A stretch of DNA of 64,000 nucleotides from Proteiniphilum sp. X52 (GCF_003712195.1 NZ_RDSD01000010.1:62001-126000), one strand, 5' to 3'; positions 16,034 through 24,533 are shown, counted from the first letter of the stretch. Made by a program: numbers and translations. The notes: generated by a model not told the origin, from the letters alone.

Positions 16034-17233
16034 ATGTATCTTTTTAATCCCGAGAATGATCTCGCCCTGGCCAATTTTACGCCCAATTATACTCCGCCTG
16101 CATCCGCAATCCGGATGGCGGAGGAATTGGCTGTTTTACCTATTTGGTATGGCGGGAAGGATGTTGCCGGAAAGAATAATTGTGATACCAAAGTGGTTAC
16201 CGGGGGAGAGTTGAACCGCTCATTCCTGGAGGCTGTAAAAAAGATCCTGCCTGTAGAGGCGTCGCTTGTCTCATTTTCCGATATCGCGTCATACCCTCAC
16301 CTGGAGATTGTTCCCTGGGGATGGAACCCTGCATTGAGGAGAAAACTGATATCAGAGGGAGTATCACAGCGACTGTTGCCTTCACCCGAAGAATTAGCGT
16401 GTTTAAGAAGATATTCCAACCGGCGGTGTGCCGTGGAAATATTGCAAGAGTTGAGAGCTGAAGAGGAAAGTTTTTGCGGAGAGTCCCGTTTTTTCACAGA
16501 TACGGAAGAGTTGTACGGGTGGTTGCAGTCCATATCCGGAAATAAAGTGTTGAAAATGCCCCTTTCGGCCAGCGGTAAAGGGCTGATATGGATATTGGGA
16601 GAGATCACGGATAAGCAGCGAGACTGGTGCCGGCGGGTCGTCCGGGAGCAGGGCGGAGTGGTGGCAGAGCCGGTATTGGCCAAGGTGCGGGATTTCGCGA
16701 TGGAATTTTACCTGCAGGAAGGGCGGGTGCGTTTTGCGGGCTATTCCATGTTCAGTACAGCCTCTTCCGGCGCATATAGGGGCAATGAGCTGCTTGGCGA
16801 TACCCGGATTCAGGAAAAGCTTGCCAGCTTTGTTTCGATAGACTTGTTACACAGGCTCAGAAGCTCACTGTCTGAGAAGTTGCCGAACCGCTTCCCGCTT
16901 TATACAGGCTACGCGGGAGTAGACATGATGGTATGCGAAACATCCGCGGGTTATTGTATCCAACCCTGTGTGGAGATCAATATGCGGATGAATATGGGGA
17001 TGGTGGCACACATCTTCCATGAGCGATACATCTACCCCGATGCGGAGGGCCAATTGGTGGTGGATTATTTCAAGAAGCCGGAAGGCGCTTTATCCTTCCA
17101 TGAGAAAATGCGACGGGAGTCCCCTTTAAGGGTAGAGAACGGAAAGATACTTTCCGGCTACCTGTCGTTGACTCCCGTTACCAGAACTACCGGTTATATC
17201 GCTTATGTGAGTGTTTGGAGAAAACAGCAATAA
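16034..17233 (+). CDS. Conserved Bacteroidales protein with ATP-grasp-like features
   Basis: 399 residues, cytoplasmic. I do not know a proven function. The middle section has NKVLKMPLSASGKGLIWI, resembling the phosphate-binding strand-loop of ATP-grasp enzymes. VVAEPVLAKVRDFAMEFY follows, and then CVEINMRMNMGMVAHIF, where E-x-N-x-R is like the metal-binding strand of the same fold. The N-terminus begins with a conserved-looking MYLFNPENDLALANF segment. ATP-grasp enzymes ligate carboxylates to amines or thiols, so a ligase role is possible (inference). It follows buk by 50 bp on the same strand and may be co-transcribed with it. A possible bidirectional hairpin follows. Confidence 0.6.
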   Translation: MYLFNPENDLALANFTPNYTPPASAIRMAEELAVLPIWYGGKDVAGKNNCDTKVVTGGELNRSFLEAVKKILPVEASLVSFSDIASYPHLEIVPWGWNPALRRKLISEGVSQRLLPSPEELACLRRYSNRRCAVEILQELRAEEESFCGESRFFTDTEELYGWLQSISGNKVLKMPLSASGKGLIWILGEITDKQRDWCRRVVREQGGVVAEPVLAKVRDFAMEFYLQEGRVRFAGYSMFSTASSGAYRGNELLGDTRIQEKLASFVSIDLLHRLRSSLSEKLPNRFPLYTGYAGVDMMVCETSAGYCIQPCVEINMRMNMGMVAHIFHERYIYPDAEGQLVVDYFKKPEGALSFHEKMRRESPLRVENGKILSGYLSLTPVTRTTGYIAYVSVWRKQQ

Positions 17234-17256
17234 TCCGATTACAGATTACCAATAAC

Positions 17257-17295
17257 CAATGGTAAGCCAGACCTTCCGCATGCTTACCATTCTTG
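17257..17295. terminator. Hairpin between convergent genes
   Basis: CAATGGTAAGC near 17258-17267 pairs with GCTTACCATT at 17282-17291, around a 14-base loop. It sits between the end of the ATP-grasp-like gene and the end of the convergent M20 peptidase gene, a position suited to a terminator used from both sides. No strong T run is present. Confidence 0.4.
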
Positions 17296-17321
17296 GATAA
17301 ATATTGGCACATCAGTAAATT

Positions 17322-17348
17322 ATCCCCTCATCCCCTCATCCCCTCATC
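17322..17348. repeat. 8-bp tandem repeat (ATCCCCTC), about 3.3 copies
   Basis: Three consecutive copies of ATCCCCTC plus a partial one, directly downstream of the M20 peptidase stop codon (gene on the minus strand). No function is apparent. Confidence 0.8.
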
Positions 17349-17368
17349 AAATTTTCACCTCAACCAAT

Positions 17369-18742
17369 TCATCCTTTTTCCTCCGCCAAATAGTGGTAAA
17401 ACAGGGGAAGAGTCCTGATACCGTTATAGAACTGTTCCAACGGGAAATTCTCATTGGGTGAGTGGATAGCGTCCGACCCCAGTCCGAATCCCATCAGTAC
17501 CGACTTAACTCCCAGTATTTCTTCGAAAGTGGCAATGATAGGTATACTGCCGCCGGAACGGACGGGGACGGGATCCTTTCCGTAGACATCTTTCAATGCT
17601 TTCTCTGCCGCTTTGTATGCGGGAAGATCGATGGGACATACGTAGGATGGGCCCCCGTGCAGGTATTCGACCTTTACCTTTACCGATTTCGGGGCGATAG
17701 ACTCAAAATATTTCACGAACAGTTTTTCTATTTTCTTGTGATCCTGATTGGGTACCAGGCGGCTGCTGATCTTGGCATAGGCTTTGGAAGGCAGCACCGT
17801 TTTCGCCCCTTCGCCGGTGTAGCCACCCCAAATCCCGCATACGTCGAAAGTCGGTCGGATGCCGGTACGCTCGTTGGTGGTATAGCCCTTTTCCCCGGAC
17901 AGTTCTTTTACGCCGACAGCTTTTTTGTATTCCTGAATGGAGAAAGGTGCTTTGGCCATCATGGCCCGCTCTTTCCTGGAGACCTCCGCCACATCGTCAT
18001 AGAAGCCCGGAATGAGGATACGTCCCTCATCATCCATGGTTTGGGCAATCATTTTTGAGAGCACGTTGATGGGATTGGCCACCGCCCCGCCGAACAGTCC
18101 CGAATGGAGGTCGGCTGCAGGCCCCGTTACTTCAACCTGCCAGTAAGCCAAGCCGCGCAGCCCGGTGGTGATGGAGGGCACGTCGCGGGCGATCATCGAG
18201 GTGTCAGAGACAAGGATCACATCGGCCTGCAGCATTTTCTTGTGTTTTTTGCAGAACTTCGGAAGGTTGGGCGATCCCACCTCTTCTTCCCCTTCGATAA
18301 GGAATTTCACGTTGCATCCCAGTTTACCGGATTGTACCAGGTACTCGAACGCTTTGGCGTGCATGAACGATTGTCCTTTGTCGTCATCGGCGCCGCGTGC
18401 CCATATCTTGCCATCTTTCACCACCGGCTCAAAAGGATCCGTTTTCCAGAGGTCGACCGGATCGACCGGCATCACGTCCATATGCCCATACACCAATACG
18501 GTTGGCGCTTTCTTATCGATGATCTTTTCTCCATAGGTTACCGGATTCCCGTCGGTCTCCATCACCTCCGCCTTGTCGGCGCCGGCTGCCAGCAGGATTT
18601 CTTTCCATTTTTCGGCAGCGCGGTACATATCGGGTTTATGGGCCGGGATGGATGAAATGGAAGGGATGCGGATCAGTTCGAAGAGTTCATCCAAAAAACG
18701 TTGTTTGTGTGTTTCTACGTACTTGTTGATTTCGTTCATCAT
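17369..18742 (-). CDS. M20-family dipeptidase
   Basis: 457 residues, cytoplasmic zinc dipeptidase of the PepV/CNDP-like branch. Metal-binding motifs are in order: YGHMDVMPVD (His, residues about 85-94), ARGADDDKGQ (bridging Asp), EGEEEVGS (catalytic Glu pair), then SDTSMI. A further His is in LHSGLFGG (start of the dimerisation lid) and the last in SDAIHSPNE. It hydrolyses dipeptides from imported or intracellular protein breakdown, which suits a peptide-fermenting organism. Two consecutive ATGs begin the gene; the first is used here. It is convergent with the preceding gene and divergent from the following lipoprotein gene. Confidence 0.93.
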   Translation of the reverse strand: MMNEINKYVETHKQRFLDELFELIRIPSISSIPAHKPDMYRAAEKWKEILLAAGADKAEVMETDGNPVTYGEKIIDKKAPTVLVYGHMDVMPVDPVDLWKTDPFEPVVKDGKIWARGADDDKGQSFMHAKAFEYLVQSGKLGCNVKFLIEGEEEVGSPNLPKFCKKHKKMLQADVILVSDTSMIARDVPSITTGLRGLAYWQVEVTGPAADLHSGLFGGAVANPINVLSKMIAQTMDDEGRILIPGFYDDVAEVSRKERAMMAKAPFSIQEYKKAVGVKELSGEKGYTTNERTGIRPTFDVCGIWGGYTGEGAKTVLPSKAYAKISSRLVPNQDHKKIEKLFVKYFESIAPKSVKVKVEYLHGGPSYVCPIDLPAYKAAEKALKDVYGKDPVPVRSGGSIPIIATFEEILGVKSVLMGFGLGSDAIHSPNENFPLEQFYNGIRTLPLFYHYLAEEKG

Positions 18743-18908
18743 ATTTTTATTTTATAGTTTAGTAATAAATAGCCTTATAGATTTCCTTGCATATCCCCCT
18801 CCTCTATTTCGCGGCGGCACTGTAAGGTGGTTGATAATGTTGTGGTGTAAAACTATAAAAAAATTCCGGAACATTGGGCCGGTTGCTGATCTTTTTAATT
18901 GATTTTTA

Positions 18909-18916
18909 TATCTTTG
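18909..18916 (+). promoter_or_regulatory. -7 promoter element of the metallopeptidase lipoprotein gene
   Basis: TATCTTTG matches the Bacteroidetes -7 consensus TAnnTTTG and lies about 53 bp upstream of the ATG at 18969. A T-rich tract precedes it. No convincing -33 TTTG at 19 bp could be chosen. Confidence 0.5.
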
Positions 18917-18968
18917 TGAAATATCTACAATATCAAGAGTCTTTATGTTTTAAACTAAAAACAGCGTC

Positions 18969-21035
18969 ATGAAGAAATGCTTATCGTTTACCTTTTTTAT
19001 TTTTCTTGTCGGATTAGTGGCATGTGACAGTTCCTTTCAAAACAACAAAAACAGGATGCAGACAACTGATTTTATCCCCCAGGCCAAAGTCGAGGCGGTG
19101 ATCAATCACCTCAAAGACTCTCTCGGGGAATCTCACGCATTCCGCATAGAGCGGGGTGTGCGGCAGGTAGCAGGGCAATGGGGCGGACAGGATGGCACCG
19201 TGGATGATTTTGCGGAATTTTGTAAGAATTCGTTTATGAGCGATACGGCGCGACTCTCCAAGCTGTTCAATACGTTGGAACGTAACTTCGAGGTGATTTA
19301 CGGTTACTTCCACAAGATAGATGTGATGCTCAAAGCTCCTTTGCAACTCGAAGGGCCTGAGATCACGCCAGTGGACATGATGTTCGGGGGTTACGATGTC
19401 CCTGCCCATTTGACCGATGATTTGTATGACAATAAAATCGCGTTTCTTAGCGCGCTGAATTTTCCTTTCTATACTCTGGAAGAAAAAACTGAACTGGGCG
19501 CGGGATGGTCGCGGAAAGAGTGGGCCTATGCCAGGATGGGAGACAGATTCACATCGCGGGTGCCGGCAGCTATTTTACAGGATATTTCCAGAACGGTTAC
19601 CGAGGCCGATGCTTATATCTCCGATTATAACATTTATATGGGAAATCTACGAAATGAGGCCGGGGAACAACTGTTCCCGGATAACATGAAACTAATTTCC
19701 CATTGGGGCTTGCGCGACGAACTGAAATCGAACTATGCTGACAACCAAAAGGGATTGGAAAAACAGCGGATGGTTTACAAGGTGATGCAACGGATTATTG
19801 ACCAATCTATTCCTTTACAGGTGATCAACAGTGAGAACTATTCATGGGATCCGATAACCAATGCGTTGTTTGACAAGAATGGAGAATCTGTTGCCTCCAA
19901 ACCTGAGGATATCCGGAGATACGAGGTGTTTTTGAAAAATTTTCATGCGATGCGCCAGTTGGACACCTATTCTCCCGATTATCCCACTCAGCTTGTCCGC
20001 GCCTTCGATGGTACAATGGAAGTCCCTCAAAAAGACGTGGAAAAATTATTCCGGGGGTTGCTTTCTTCTCCGCAGGTGAAAGAGGTGGCATCCTTTATTG
20101 AGTCGCGTTTGGAGAGGGAGCTTGAACCGTTCGATATCTGGTACAACGGCTTCAAATCGGGAGGAGGGATTCCTGAAGAAGACCTGACAGCCATCACTTC
20201 GCGGAAGTATCCCACTGCGGAAGCACTTGAAGAAGACCTTCCCAATATTTTGATAAAGTTAGGATGGAAGCCAGCTAAAGCCAGAGAGATTACCTCACTT
20301 GTTACGGTGGATGCTTCCCGTGGTGCCGGCCATGCCTGGGGAGCTGCCATGCGGAATGATGTAGCCCGTTTGCGTACCCGGGTCGGGGCGGAAGGGTTGG
20401 ATTACAAAGGGTACAATATTGCCGTGCATGAGTTCGGTCATAATGTGGAACAGATCATTACCATGAACGATGTGGATTATTACATGTTGAACGGCGTTCC
20501 CAATACCGCCTTTACCGAGGCAGCGGCATTCCTTTTCCAGAAAAGGGATCTGGAATTGCTGGGATTGAAGAATCCGAACCCCGAAGATGAATATTGGCTG
20601 GCGTTGGACAATTTCTGGTCTTGTTACGAGATCATGGGCGTCTCACTGGTGGATATACAGGTGTGGGAGTGGCTGTATGCTAACCCCGATGCTACGGCGG
20701 AACAGCTGAAAGAGGCGGTGATCAGTGCCGCCAAAGAGGTGTGGAACAGCTATTATGCCGGTATATTGGGAGGAGAGGATGAGACATTGCTGGGTATCTA
20801 TTCGCATATGATCGACTATCCGCTCTATCTGCCCAATTATCCGATGGGACATCTGATCGCTTTCCAGATTGAGCGGCAGGTTCGGGGTAAGAATCTTGCC
20901 GACGAGATGGATCGCATGTATACGCAGGGGTGTGTCATTCCCCAGATTTGGATGGAACGCGCGGTGGGTTCACCTATTTCCATTGAGCCGCTGCTTGCCG
21001 CGACTGATGAGGCATTGCAGGTGTTAAAGAAATAA
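18969..21035 (+). CDS. Periplasmic/surface lipoprotein with gluzincin zinc-peptidase motif
   Basis: 688 residues. The signal peptide ends at lipobox LVAC followed by DSS. A zinc-binding VHEFGHN motif (HExxH at residues 487-491) is followed 26 residues later by FTEAAAF, a plausible third zinc ligand (Glu 517) of gluzincin metallopeptidases. Much of the remainder is helical. I could not place it confidently in one MEROPS family: the spacing recalls M3-like oligopeptidases, but the protein lacks their usual sequence around the site. Likely role: zinc-dependent peptide hydrolysis outside the inner membrane, next to a cytoplasmic dipeptidase that would finish the job (inference). It is monocistronic with its own promoter. 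Confidence 0.7.
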   Translation: MKKCLSFTFFIFLVGLVACDSSFQNNKNRMQTTDFIPQAKVEAVINHLKDSLGESHAFRIERGVRQVAGQWGGQDGTVDDFAEFCKNSFMSDTARLSKLFNTLERNFEVIYGYFHKIDVMLKAPLQLEGPEITPVDMMFGGYDVPAHLTDDLYDNKIAFLSALNFPFYTLEEKTELGAGWSRKEWAYARMGDRFTSRVPAAILQDISRTVTEADAYISDYNIYMGNLRNEAGEQLFPDNMKLISHWGLRDELKSNYADNQKGLEKQRMVYKVMQRIIDQSIPLQVINSENYSWDPITNALFDKNGESVASKPEDIRRYEVFLKNFHAMRQLDTYSPDYPTQLVRAFDGTMEVPQKDVEKLFRGLLSSPQVKEVASFIESRLERELEPFDIWYNGFKSGGGIPEEDLTAITSRKYPTAEALEEDLPNILIKLGWKPAKAREITSLVTVDASRGAGHAWGAAMRNDVARLRTRVGAEGLDYKGYNIAVHEFGHNVEQIITMNDVDYYMLNGVPNTAFTEAAAFLFQKRDLELLGLKNPNPEDEYWLALDNFWSCYEIMGVSLVDIQVWEWLYANPDATAEQLKEAVISAAKEVWNSYYAGILGGEDETLLGIYSHMIDYPLYLPNYPMGHLIAFQIERQVRGKNLADEMDRMYTQGCVIPQIWMERAVGSPISIEPLLAATDEALQVLKK

Positions 21036-21152
21036 TAAATAGGGCTGTTTCTTCAAGTTAAATATGTGTGATCCGGGATTGCCTGGATTACGCTGTTGTG
21101 TGAGAATGCTAATTTATTGAAAGATTATGCACTGTTTTACGGGAAAATAGCG

Positions 21153-21160
21153 TAATTTTG
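21153..21160 (+). promoter_or_regulatory. -7 promoter element of tRNA-Ser
   Basis: TAATTTTG, a match to the Bacteroidetes TAnnTTTG element, 10 bp before the first base of the tRNA. Confidence 0.7.
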
Positions 21161-21170
21161 CATCCGATCA

Positions 21171-21257
21171 GGAAAGATGCCGGAGTGGTCGATCGGGGCG
21201 GTCTCGAAAACCGTTGTACTCTCACGGGTACCAAGGGTTCGAATCCCTTTCTTTCCG
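21171..21257 (+). tRNA. tRNA-Ser (CGA anticodon)
   Basis: A class II tRNA with a full cloverleaf. The acceptor stem GGAAAGA pairs with TCTTTCC. The anticodon arm is GCGGT-CTCGAAA-ACCGT, with anticodon CGA reading UCG serine codons. A long variable arm contains a GTAC/GTAC stem, and the T arm is AAGGGTTCGAATCCCTT. The discriminator is G at 21257; CCA is not encoded. The 3' end is followed by a terminator hairpin and then by an integrase stub, suggesting past use as an integration site. Confidence 0.95.
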
Positions 21258-21312
21258 CAGGAAACATTTGAAGTGCTCTGAAAAGAGCTTTTAACAATGC
21301 AAACAGATACGG

Positions 21313-21354
21313 ATAAGTGTCGTAATTCTAACGAGTTACGACACTTATTCTTTT
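21313..21354 (+). terminator. Rho-independent terminator after tRNA-Ser
   Basis: A perfect 13-bp inverted repeat ATAAGTGTCGTAA / TTACGACACTTAT (21313-21325 and 21336-21348) with a 10-base loop is followed by TCTTTTT. It lies about 55 bp past the tRNA. Confidence 0.8.
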
Positions 21355-21426
21355 TAATGACACTAATTACTTAGAGTAGCATTAGGACCTCGAAGTTATC
21401 TCAAAATACTCTTAATTGGCTACAAT

Positions 21427-21585
21427 ATGGCTGCAAAAAAAGTTACAAAAAAACAATTGTAGCCAAGAGGAGTTGCCATTAATCCAAAATCATGGGATAA
21501 TGAAAAAAATCGTTTGAAAGGTCGCTCCACAGAAATCCTACAAGCAAACTTTCAATTAGACAATATCCAAGATACCATATGGTAG
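21427..21585 (+). pseudogene. Tyrosine integrase N-terminal stub
   Basis: From ATG 21427 the frame reads MAAKKVTKKQL, then a TAG. It continues as GVAINPKSWDNEKNRLKG, then RSTEILQANFQLDNI, and stops at 21583. The second part matches the arm DNA-binding domain of Bacteroidales tyrosine recombinases (the P-x-x-WD...KG segment). The core-binding and catalytic domains are gone. It lies about 170 bp beyond tRNA-Ser, the classic place for an integrase gene of an element integrated at a tRNA 3' end. Confidence 0.7.
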
Positions 21586-21640
21586 TTAAAATTCTAAAAA
21601 TAAATTTATATGATTTTATTCAAAATTCAAAATAAACTCA

Positions 21641-22165
21641 TTAATTGTTGTTTTTTATCTTCAAATTTACGTATTCGATAAATTCATTAGAACGAGAACA
21701 ACTGAAAACATACTTCTTGTTTGTAGTGCAAACAAGAACTAAGTTATTCAACTCTGTTGCGTACATATTATAACTGCCTAGTTTATCATTTTTGAATCTA
21801 CCTAAATAACCAAATAAACCACCACTCCCAAAAGTACGTATAGAACTATCTATGTCAGACTTGGATATTCGAATCACTTTTGTTACCTCACTTAATGGTA
21901 TTTCTCGCGAACTAAATACCATTTTTAGTGTTATTTTTTTATCAGTCGCTTCTAATCGTATTGGAGCATATATCATTCCTATAATAACAGTAATTAGAAA
22001 AACAATCATCATCAAGTATTTCAACCACAACATCGCTGTAGGCCATTTAATTGATAATACGTAAAAAGCTCCTCCTGCTATAAAAACTAAAGTCACAATG
22101 GTTACAGCCCATACACTACTACTCCAATGAAATGGAATTGAAATACAATTATTTTCTAAGCCCAT
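21641..22165 (-). CDS. Membrane protein with bacterial PH-like domain
   Basis: 174 residues. Two hydrophobic helices are near the N-terminus (VWAVTIVTLVFIAGGAFYVL and a second at about 50-70, LMMIVFLITVIIGMIY). A soluble domain then begins APIRLEATDKKITLKMVF, and includes IPLSEVTKVIRI and a closing NKKYVFSCSRSNEFIEYV segment. This layout is typical of two-helix bacterial PH-domain proteins. Function unknown. It lies in the tRNA-Ser-linked accessory patch between an integrase stub and an IS3 remnant. Confidence 0.65.
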   Translation of the reverse strand: MGLENNCISIPFHWSSSVWAVTIVTLVFIAGGAFYVLSIKWPTAMLWLKYLMMIVFLITVIIGMIYAPIRLEATDKKITLKMVFSSREIPLSEVTKVIRISKSDIDSSIRTFGSGGLFGYLGRFKNDKLGSYNMYATELNNLVLVCTTNKKYVFSCSRSNEFIEYVNLKIKNNN

Positions 22166-22199
22166 AGTAACCCTCCAAATGAATTGTTAGTATTTCCCT

Positions 22200-22705
22200 A
22201 ATATAGTACCCCCACTTAGTTGGACTGTTTTATCTATATGTTAAGATAGTTTTTCTAAATTCTTAAGCCGCATTTGCAAAATAGCAATTAGCAGGAGTTT
22301 TGTAGGCTAAGGATTGATGGGGACGCTCTTGGTTATAAAACCGGGAGTATCTGTCCAAACCTTTCCACAAAGGTATGCCATCTTCGTAAACATTCAAATA
22401 AATGTGCCCATATTTTACGCTGCGCCACAGACGTTCTATGAAAACATTGTCGAGAGCGCGCCCTTTGGCGTCCATTGAAATTTTTATTTCGTTGTCGGTT
22501 AGTACTTTGATAAATGTGTCGCTCGTGAATTGGCAGCCTTGGTCGGTGTTGAAAACTTCAGGTTTTCCATATTTGTCGATGGTCTCTTGCAAAACATCGG
22601 CACACCATTCGGCGCTCATCGAGTTGGAAAGCGACCAATGAAGCACGTAACGACTGTGCAGGTCTATGACCGCCATCAGATACATATATACCTTTTCTTG
22701 GTTAA
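22200..22705 (-). mobile_element. IS3-family element, 3' remnant with OrfB C-terminal part
   Basis: The minus frame from about 22705 to 22263 encodes the last about 145 residues of an IS3 OrfB transposase: YLMAVIDLHSRYVLHW, then TDQGCQFTSDTF (second Asp), DNVFIERLWRSVKYGHIYL (Glu), and YNQERPHQSLAYKTPANCY. The upstream half, including OrfA and the first Asp, is missing. The 3' end continues to a terminal-repeat-like TAGTACCCCCACTTAGTTGG near 22204. The break point coincides with the stop codon of the DUF3127 gene, where the reading CCATTTTAA passes directly into transposon sequence. Confidence 0.85.
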
Positions 22706-23091
22706 AATGGCAGGTCGTCAACCTCCTCATTTGCCCCGCTAAAGGGATTTTCGGGAGGTGGCATATCTTCATACCCGTCTTTCGGTGAGCGAGCCGGGGT
22801 GTAGTTTTGTGGGTTCTGGGCCTCTATTCTCCATGCTTTTACATCAGTGTACCATCTTCCGTTGAATTCCCTGCTTTCCACATCAAAGTCGATAGTATAC
22901 AGTTCTCCCGGGTTGAGTGAGACATGTTGGAATTTATTTCCCCATAAAGAAATGCATACCTTTTTAGGATATTGGTCTTGGGTCTCGACAATAATATCTT
23001 GTTTTCTCCACTCGCCGTTTCTTCCTGTTCCGGATTGAAGCGGAAGAAGTTGAATTAATTTCGCCGTCAGTTGCATGATTTTTTCGTTCAA
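22702..23091 (-). CDS. DUF3127 domain protein (SSB-like)
   Basis: 129 residues. It matches the DUF3127 family found throughout Bacteroidetes: MQLTAKLIQLLPLQSGTGR, then GEWRKQDIIVETQDQYPKK, then LNPGELYTIDFDVESREFNG, then RWYTDVKAWRI. An acidic tail ends VDDLPF, strikingly like the C-terminal tip of single-stranded DNA-binding proteins that recruits partners. It may be an OB-fold nucleic-acid-binding protein (inference from family). An IS3 remnant begins immediately after its stop codon but leaves the tail complete. A dispersed palindromic element lies about 20 bp upstream of its start. Confidence 0.85.
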   Translation of the reverse strand: MNEKIMQLTAKLIQLLPLQSGTGRNGEWRKQDIIVETQDQYPKKVCISLWGNKFQHVSLNPGELYTIDFDVESREFNGRWYTDVKAWRIEAQNPQNYTPARSPKDGYEDMPPPENPFSGANEEVDDLPF

Positions 23092-23109
23092 TAAATTAGA
23101 TCAATTCCC

Positions 23110-23164
23110 GCCATGGCAGAGTACAAGCAAGCTTATCCTCTGCTCATTGAGCTTGATGAACACG
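23110..23164 (-). repeat. Dispersed palindromic element upstream of DUF3127 gene
   Basis: The 55-bp stretch CATGGCAGAGTACAAGC...TGCTCATTGAGCTTGATGAA matches the element upstream of the ABC-F gene (41079-41132) at about 40 of 55 positions, with the same orientation relative to the gene. The core CAAGCAAGCTT is partly palindromic. It probably lies in the leader or promoter of the DUF3127 gene. Confidence 0.6.
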
Positions 23165-23221
23165 TTGATTATGGCTCCAAAGACGTAGGTCGGGAACGTT
23201 TTTGCCATGCGAAAATAGTAT

Positions 23222-23345
23222 GAAAAAGGGTAATTGCCAAATTAAAAGTAAAAGTCCGGCAACTGTGACGCGAAAGATACCCCCAGTGAAATCATGTTGT
23301 TCGCGCGGAGCACCGCTACCGGGAGCCCGATCGTCGGATTATGTC
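23222..23345 (+). other. Orphan cobalamin-riboswitch-like sequence
   Basis: The order AAAAAGGGTAATTGCC, then GTCCGGCAACTGTGACGCG, then AAAGATACCCCCAGTG, and later GGGAGCCCGATCGTCGGA recalls conserved blocks of AdoCbl riboswitches (AAAGGGAA, CCGCAACTGTGA, the CACTG block, and AGTCAGGAT). The usual ACAGTCCC block is not seen. On this strand it points into the 3' end of the TolC gene, which is antisense, so it has no gene to control. It may be a decayed leftover; not a secure call. Confidence 0.3.
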
Positions 23346-23354
23346 GACATGGAA

Positions 23355-24533
23355 CTACAGCTCTACCGCCGATAATTCCGCGAACGCTTTTTGGTAATCC
23401 CTCTCAGCCTCCAATGCGCGGTTGATTGTTTCGTAGTACAAACCCATTTCTACCATATATTCCAACAGCGATATTTCTCCTGCATCCAGGGCTTTTTTCA
23501 GGAGATCGGTGTTGTTTGCCGTGATCAACGATTGGCGGTATTTTTCAGCCGCTATTTTCAACCCGGCGGTACGATTATAGAGTATCTGCAGTTGATTGTA
23601 AAATTGTTTGCGGGTGTCTGTTTCCCGCGACTCGGCTGCTTTTACCGATGCTTTGGCTTGTTTTATCCGGTTCTTGTTTTCCCACAAAGGGATGGAGATG
23701 CCAAGAGAAAAACCCTGGAAGTGTTCCCCGACAACTTTTTCACTCATGTATCCGGCAGAGAGGGTGGGCAAGTTCATTGTTTTGCTCAGTGAGAGTCGTT
23801 GTTTGCTTACTTCTATTTCCTGTCTGGCATAGGCTAAGACCGGATTGTATTGTGCTGTTTGTGCAAACCAGTCGTCAAAGTGCAGTGGAAGCGAGATGTC
23901 CTCGTACCGCCAATCTTCCAGCAGGATGTCTGTCCCTCCATTCAGCCTTTTCAATTGTTCCAGCAAGGCGGTACGCTCGACCTCGATACGGGATATCTCT
24001 CCTTGCGCAATGGTGAGATTGAGTCGTACCTTGTTATATTCCAGACGGCTGACATCACCGGAGTTCAGGCGATCCTCGTAACCCGCGGCAATTGTCCGGG
24101 CATGTTGCAAACGCTGATCCAGCTCTTTTTTCAGCGCGTTGTAATAAATCAGGTCGATGCAGTACTGTTTCGCTTCCAAAAGGATGTTCATGCGGTCGGC
24201 TTTGTACTGCCATTCGACCAACAGATTCTGTTTGTCGGCTGCTTTGCTTTTCATCCCCGTGATAGTGGCCAGGTCGAATTTTTGCATGATACTGAAATCG
24301 GCACGGTTGCCCATATCCGCGGGATTTCCCCAAAGATAATTGAACCCGACCTCCGGGTTTTCAAGATATATGCCTGTCTTATTTTCCAACTTTTGTGCTT
24401 CCACACTTTCACGCAGCGCCTTCAATGTTGTATTGTTTTCTTCTATCGAAGCCAATACGGAATTAATCGTTGTCTGCGCATTCAGGGTGATACCTGTAAA
24501 CAGTATCCACAGGGTTGCCATGATTGTCTTCAT
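23355..24533 (-). CDS. TolC-family outer-membrane efflux channel
   Basis: 392 residues with a signal peptide (cut after TLNA). It is built of the two long helical repeats of the outer membrane efflux protein family (PF02321): SVLASIEENNTTLKALRESV in the first half and AQYNPVLAYARQEIEVSKQR in the second. The protein is slightly short for the family, typical of the Bacteroidetes CzcC/CusC type. It forms the outer-membrane exit duct of the heavy-metal RND pump. It is the last gene of the operon: DUF6769 protein, adaptor, RND pump, TolC, all on the minus strand. Confidence 0.88.
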   Translation of the reverse strand: MKTIMATLWILFTGITLNAQTTINSVLASIEENNTTLKALRESVEAQKLENKTGIYLENPEVGFNYLWGNPADMGNRADFSIMQKFDLATITGMKSKAADKQNLLVEWQYKADRMNILLEAKQYCIDLIYYNALKKELDQRLQHARTIAAGYEDRLNSGDVSRLEYNKVRLNLTIAQGEISRIEVERTALLEQLKRLNGGTDILLEDWRYEDISLPLHFDDWFAQTAQYNPVLAYARQEIEVSKQRLSLSKTMNLPTLSAGYMSEKVVGEHFQGFSLGISIPLWENKNRIKQAKASVKAAESRETDTRKQFYNQLQILYNRTAGLKIAAEKYRQSLITANNTDLLKKALDAGEISLLEYMVEMGLYYETINRALEAERDYQKAFAELSAVEL

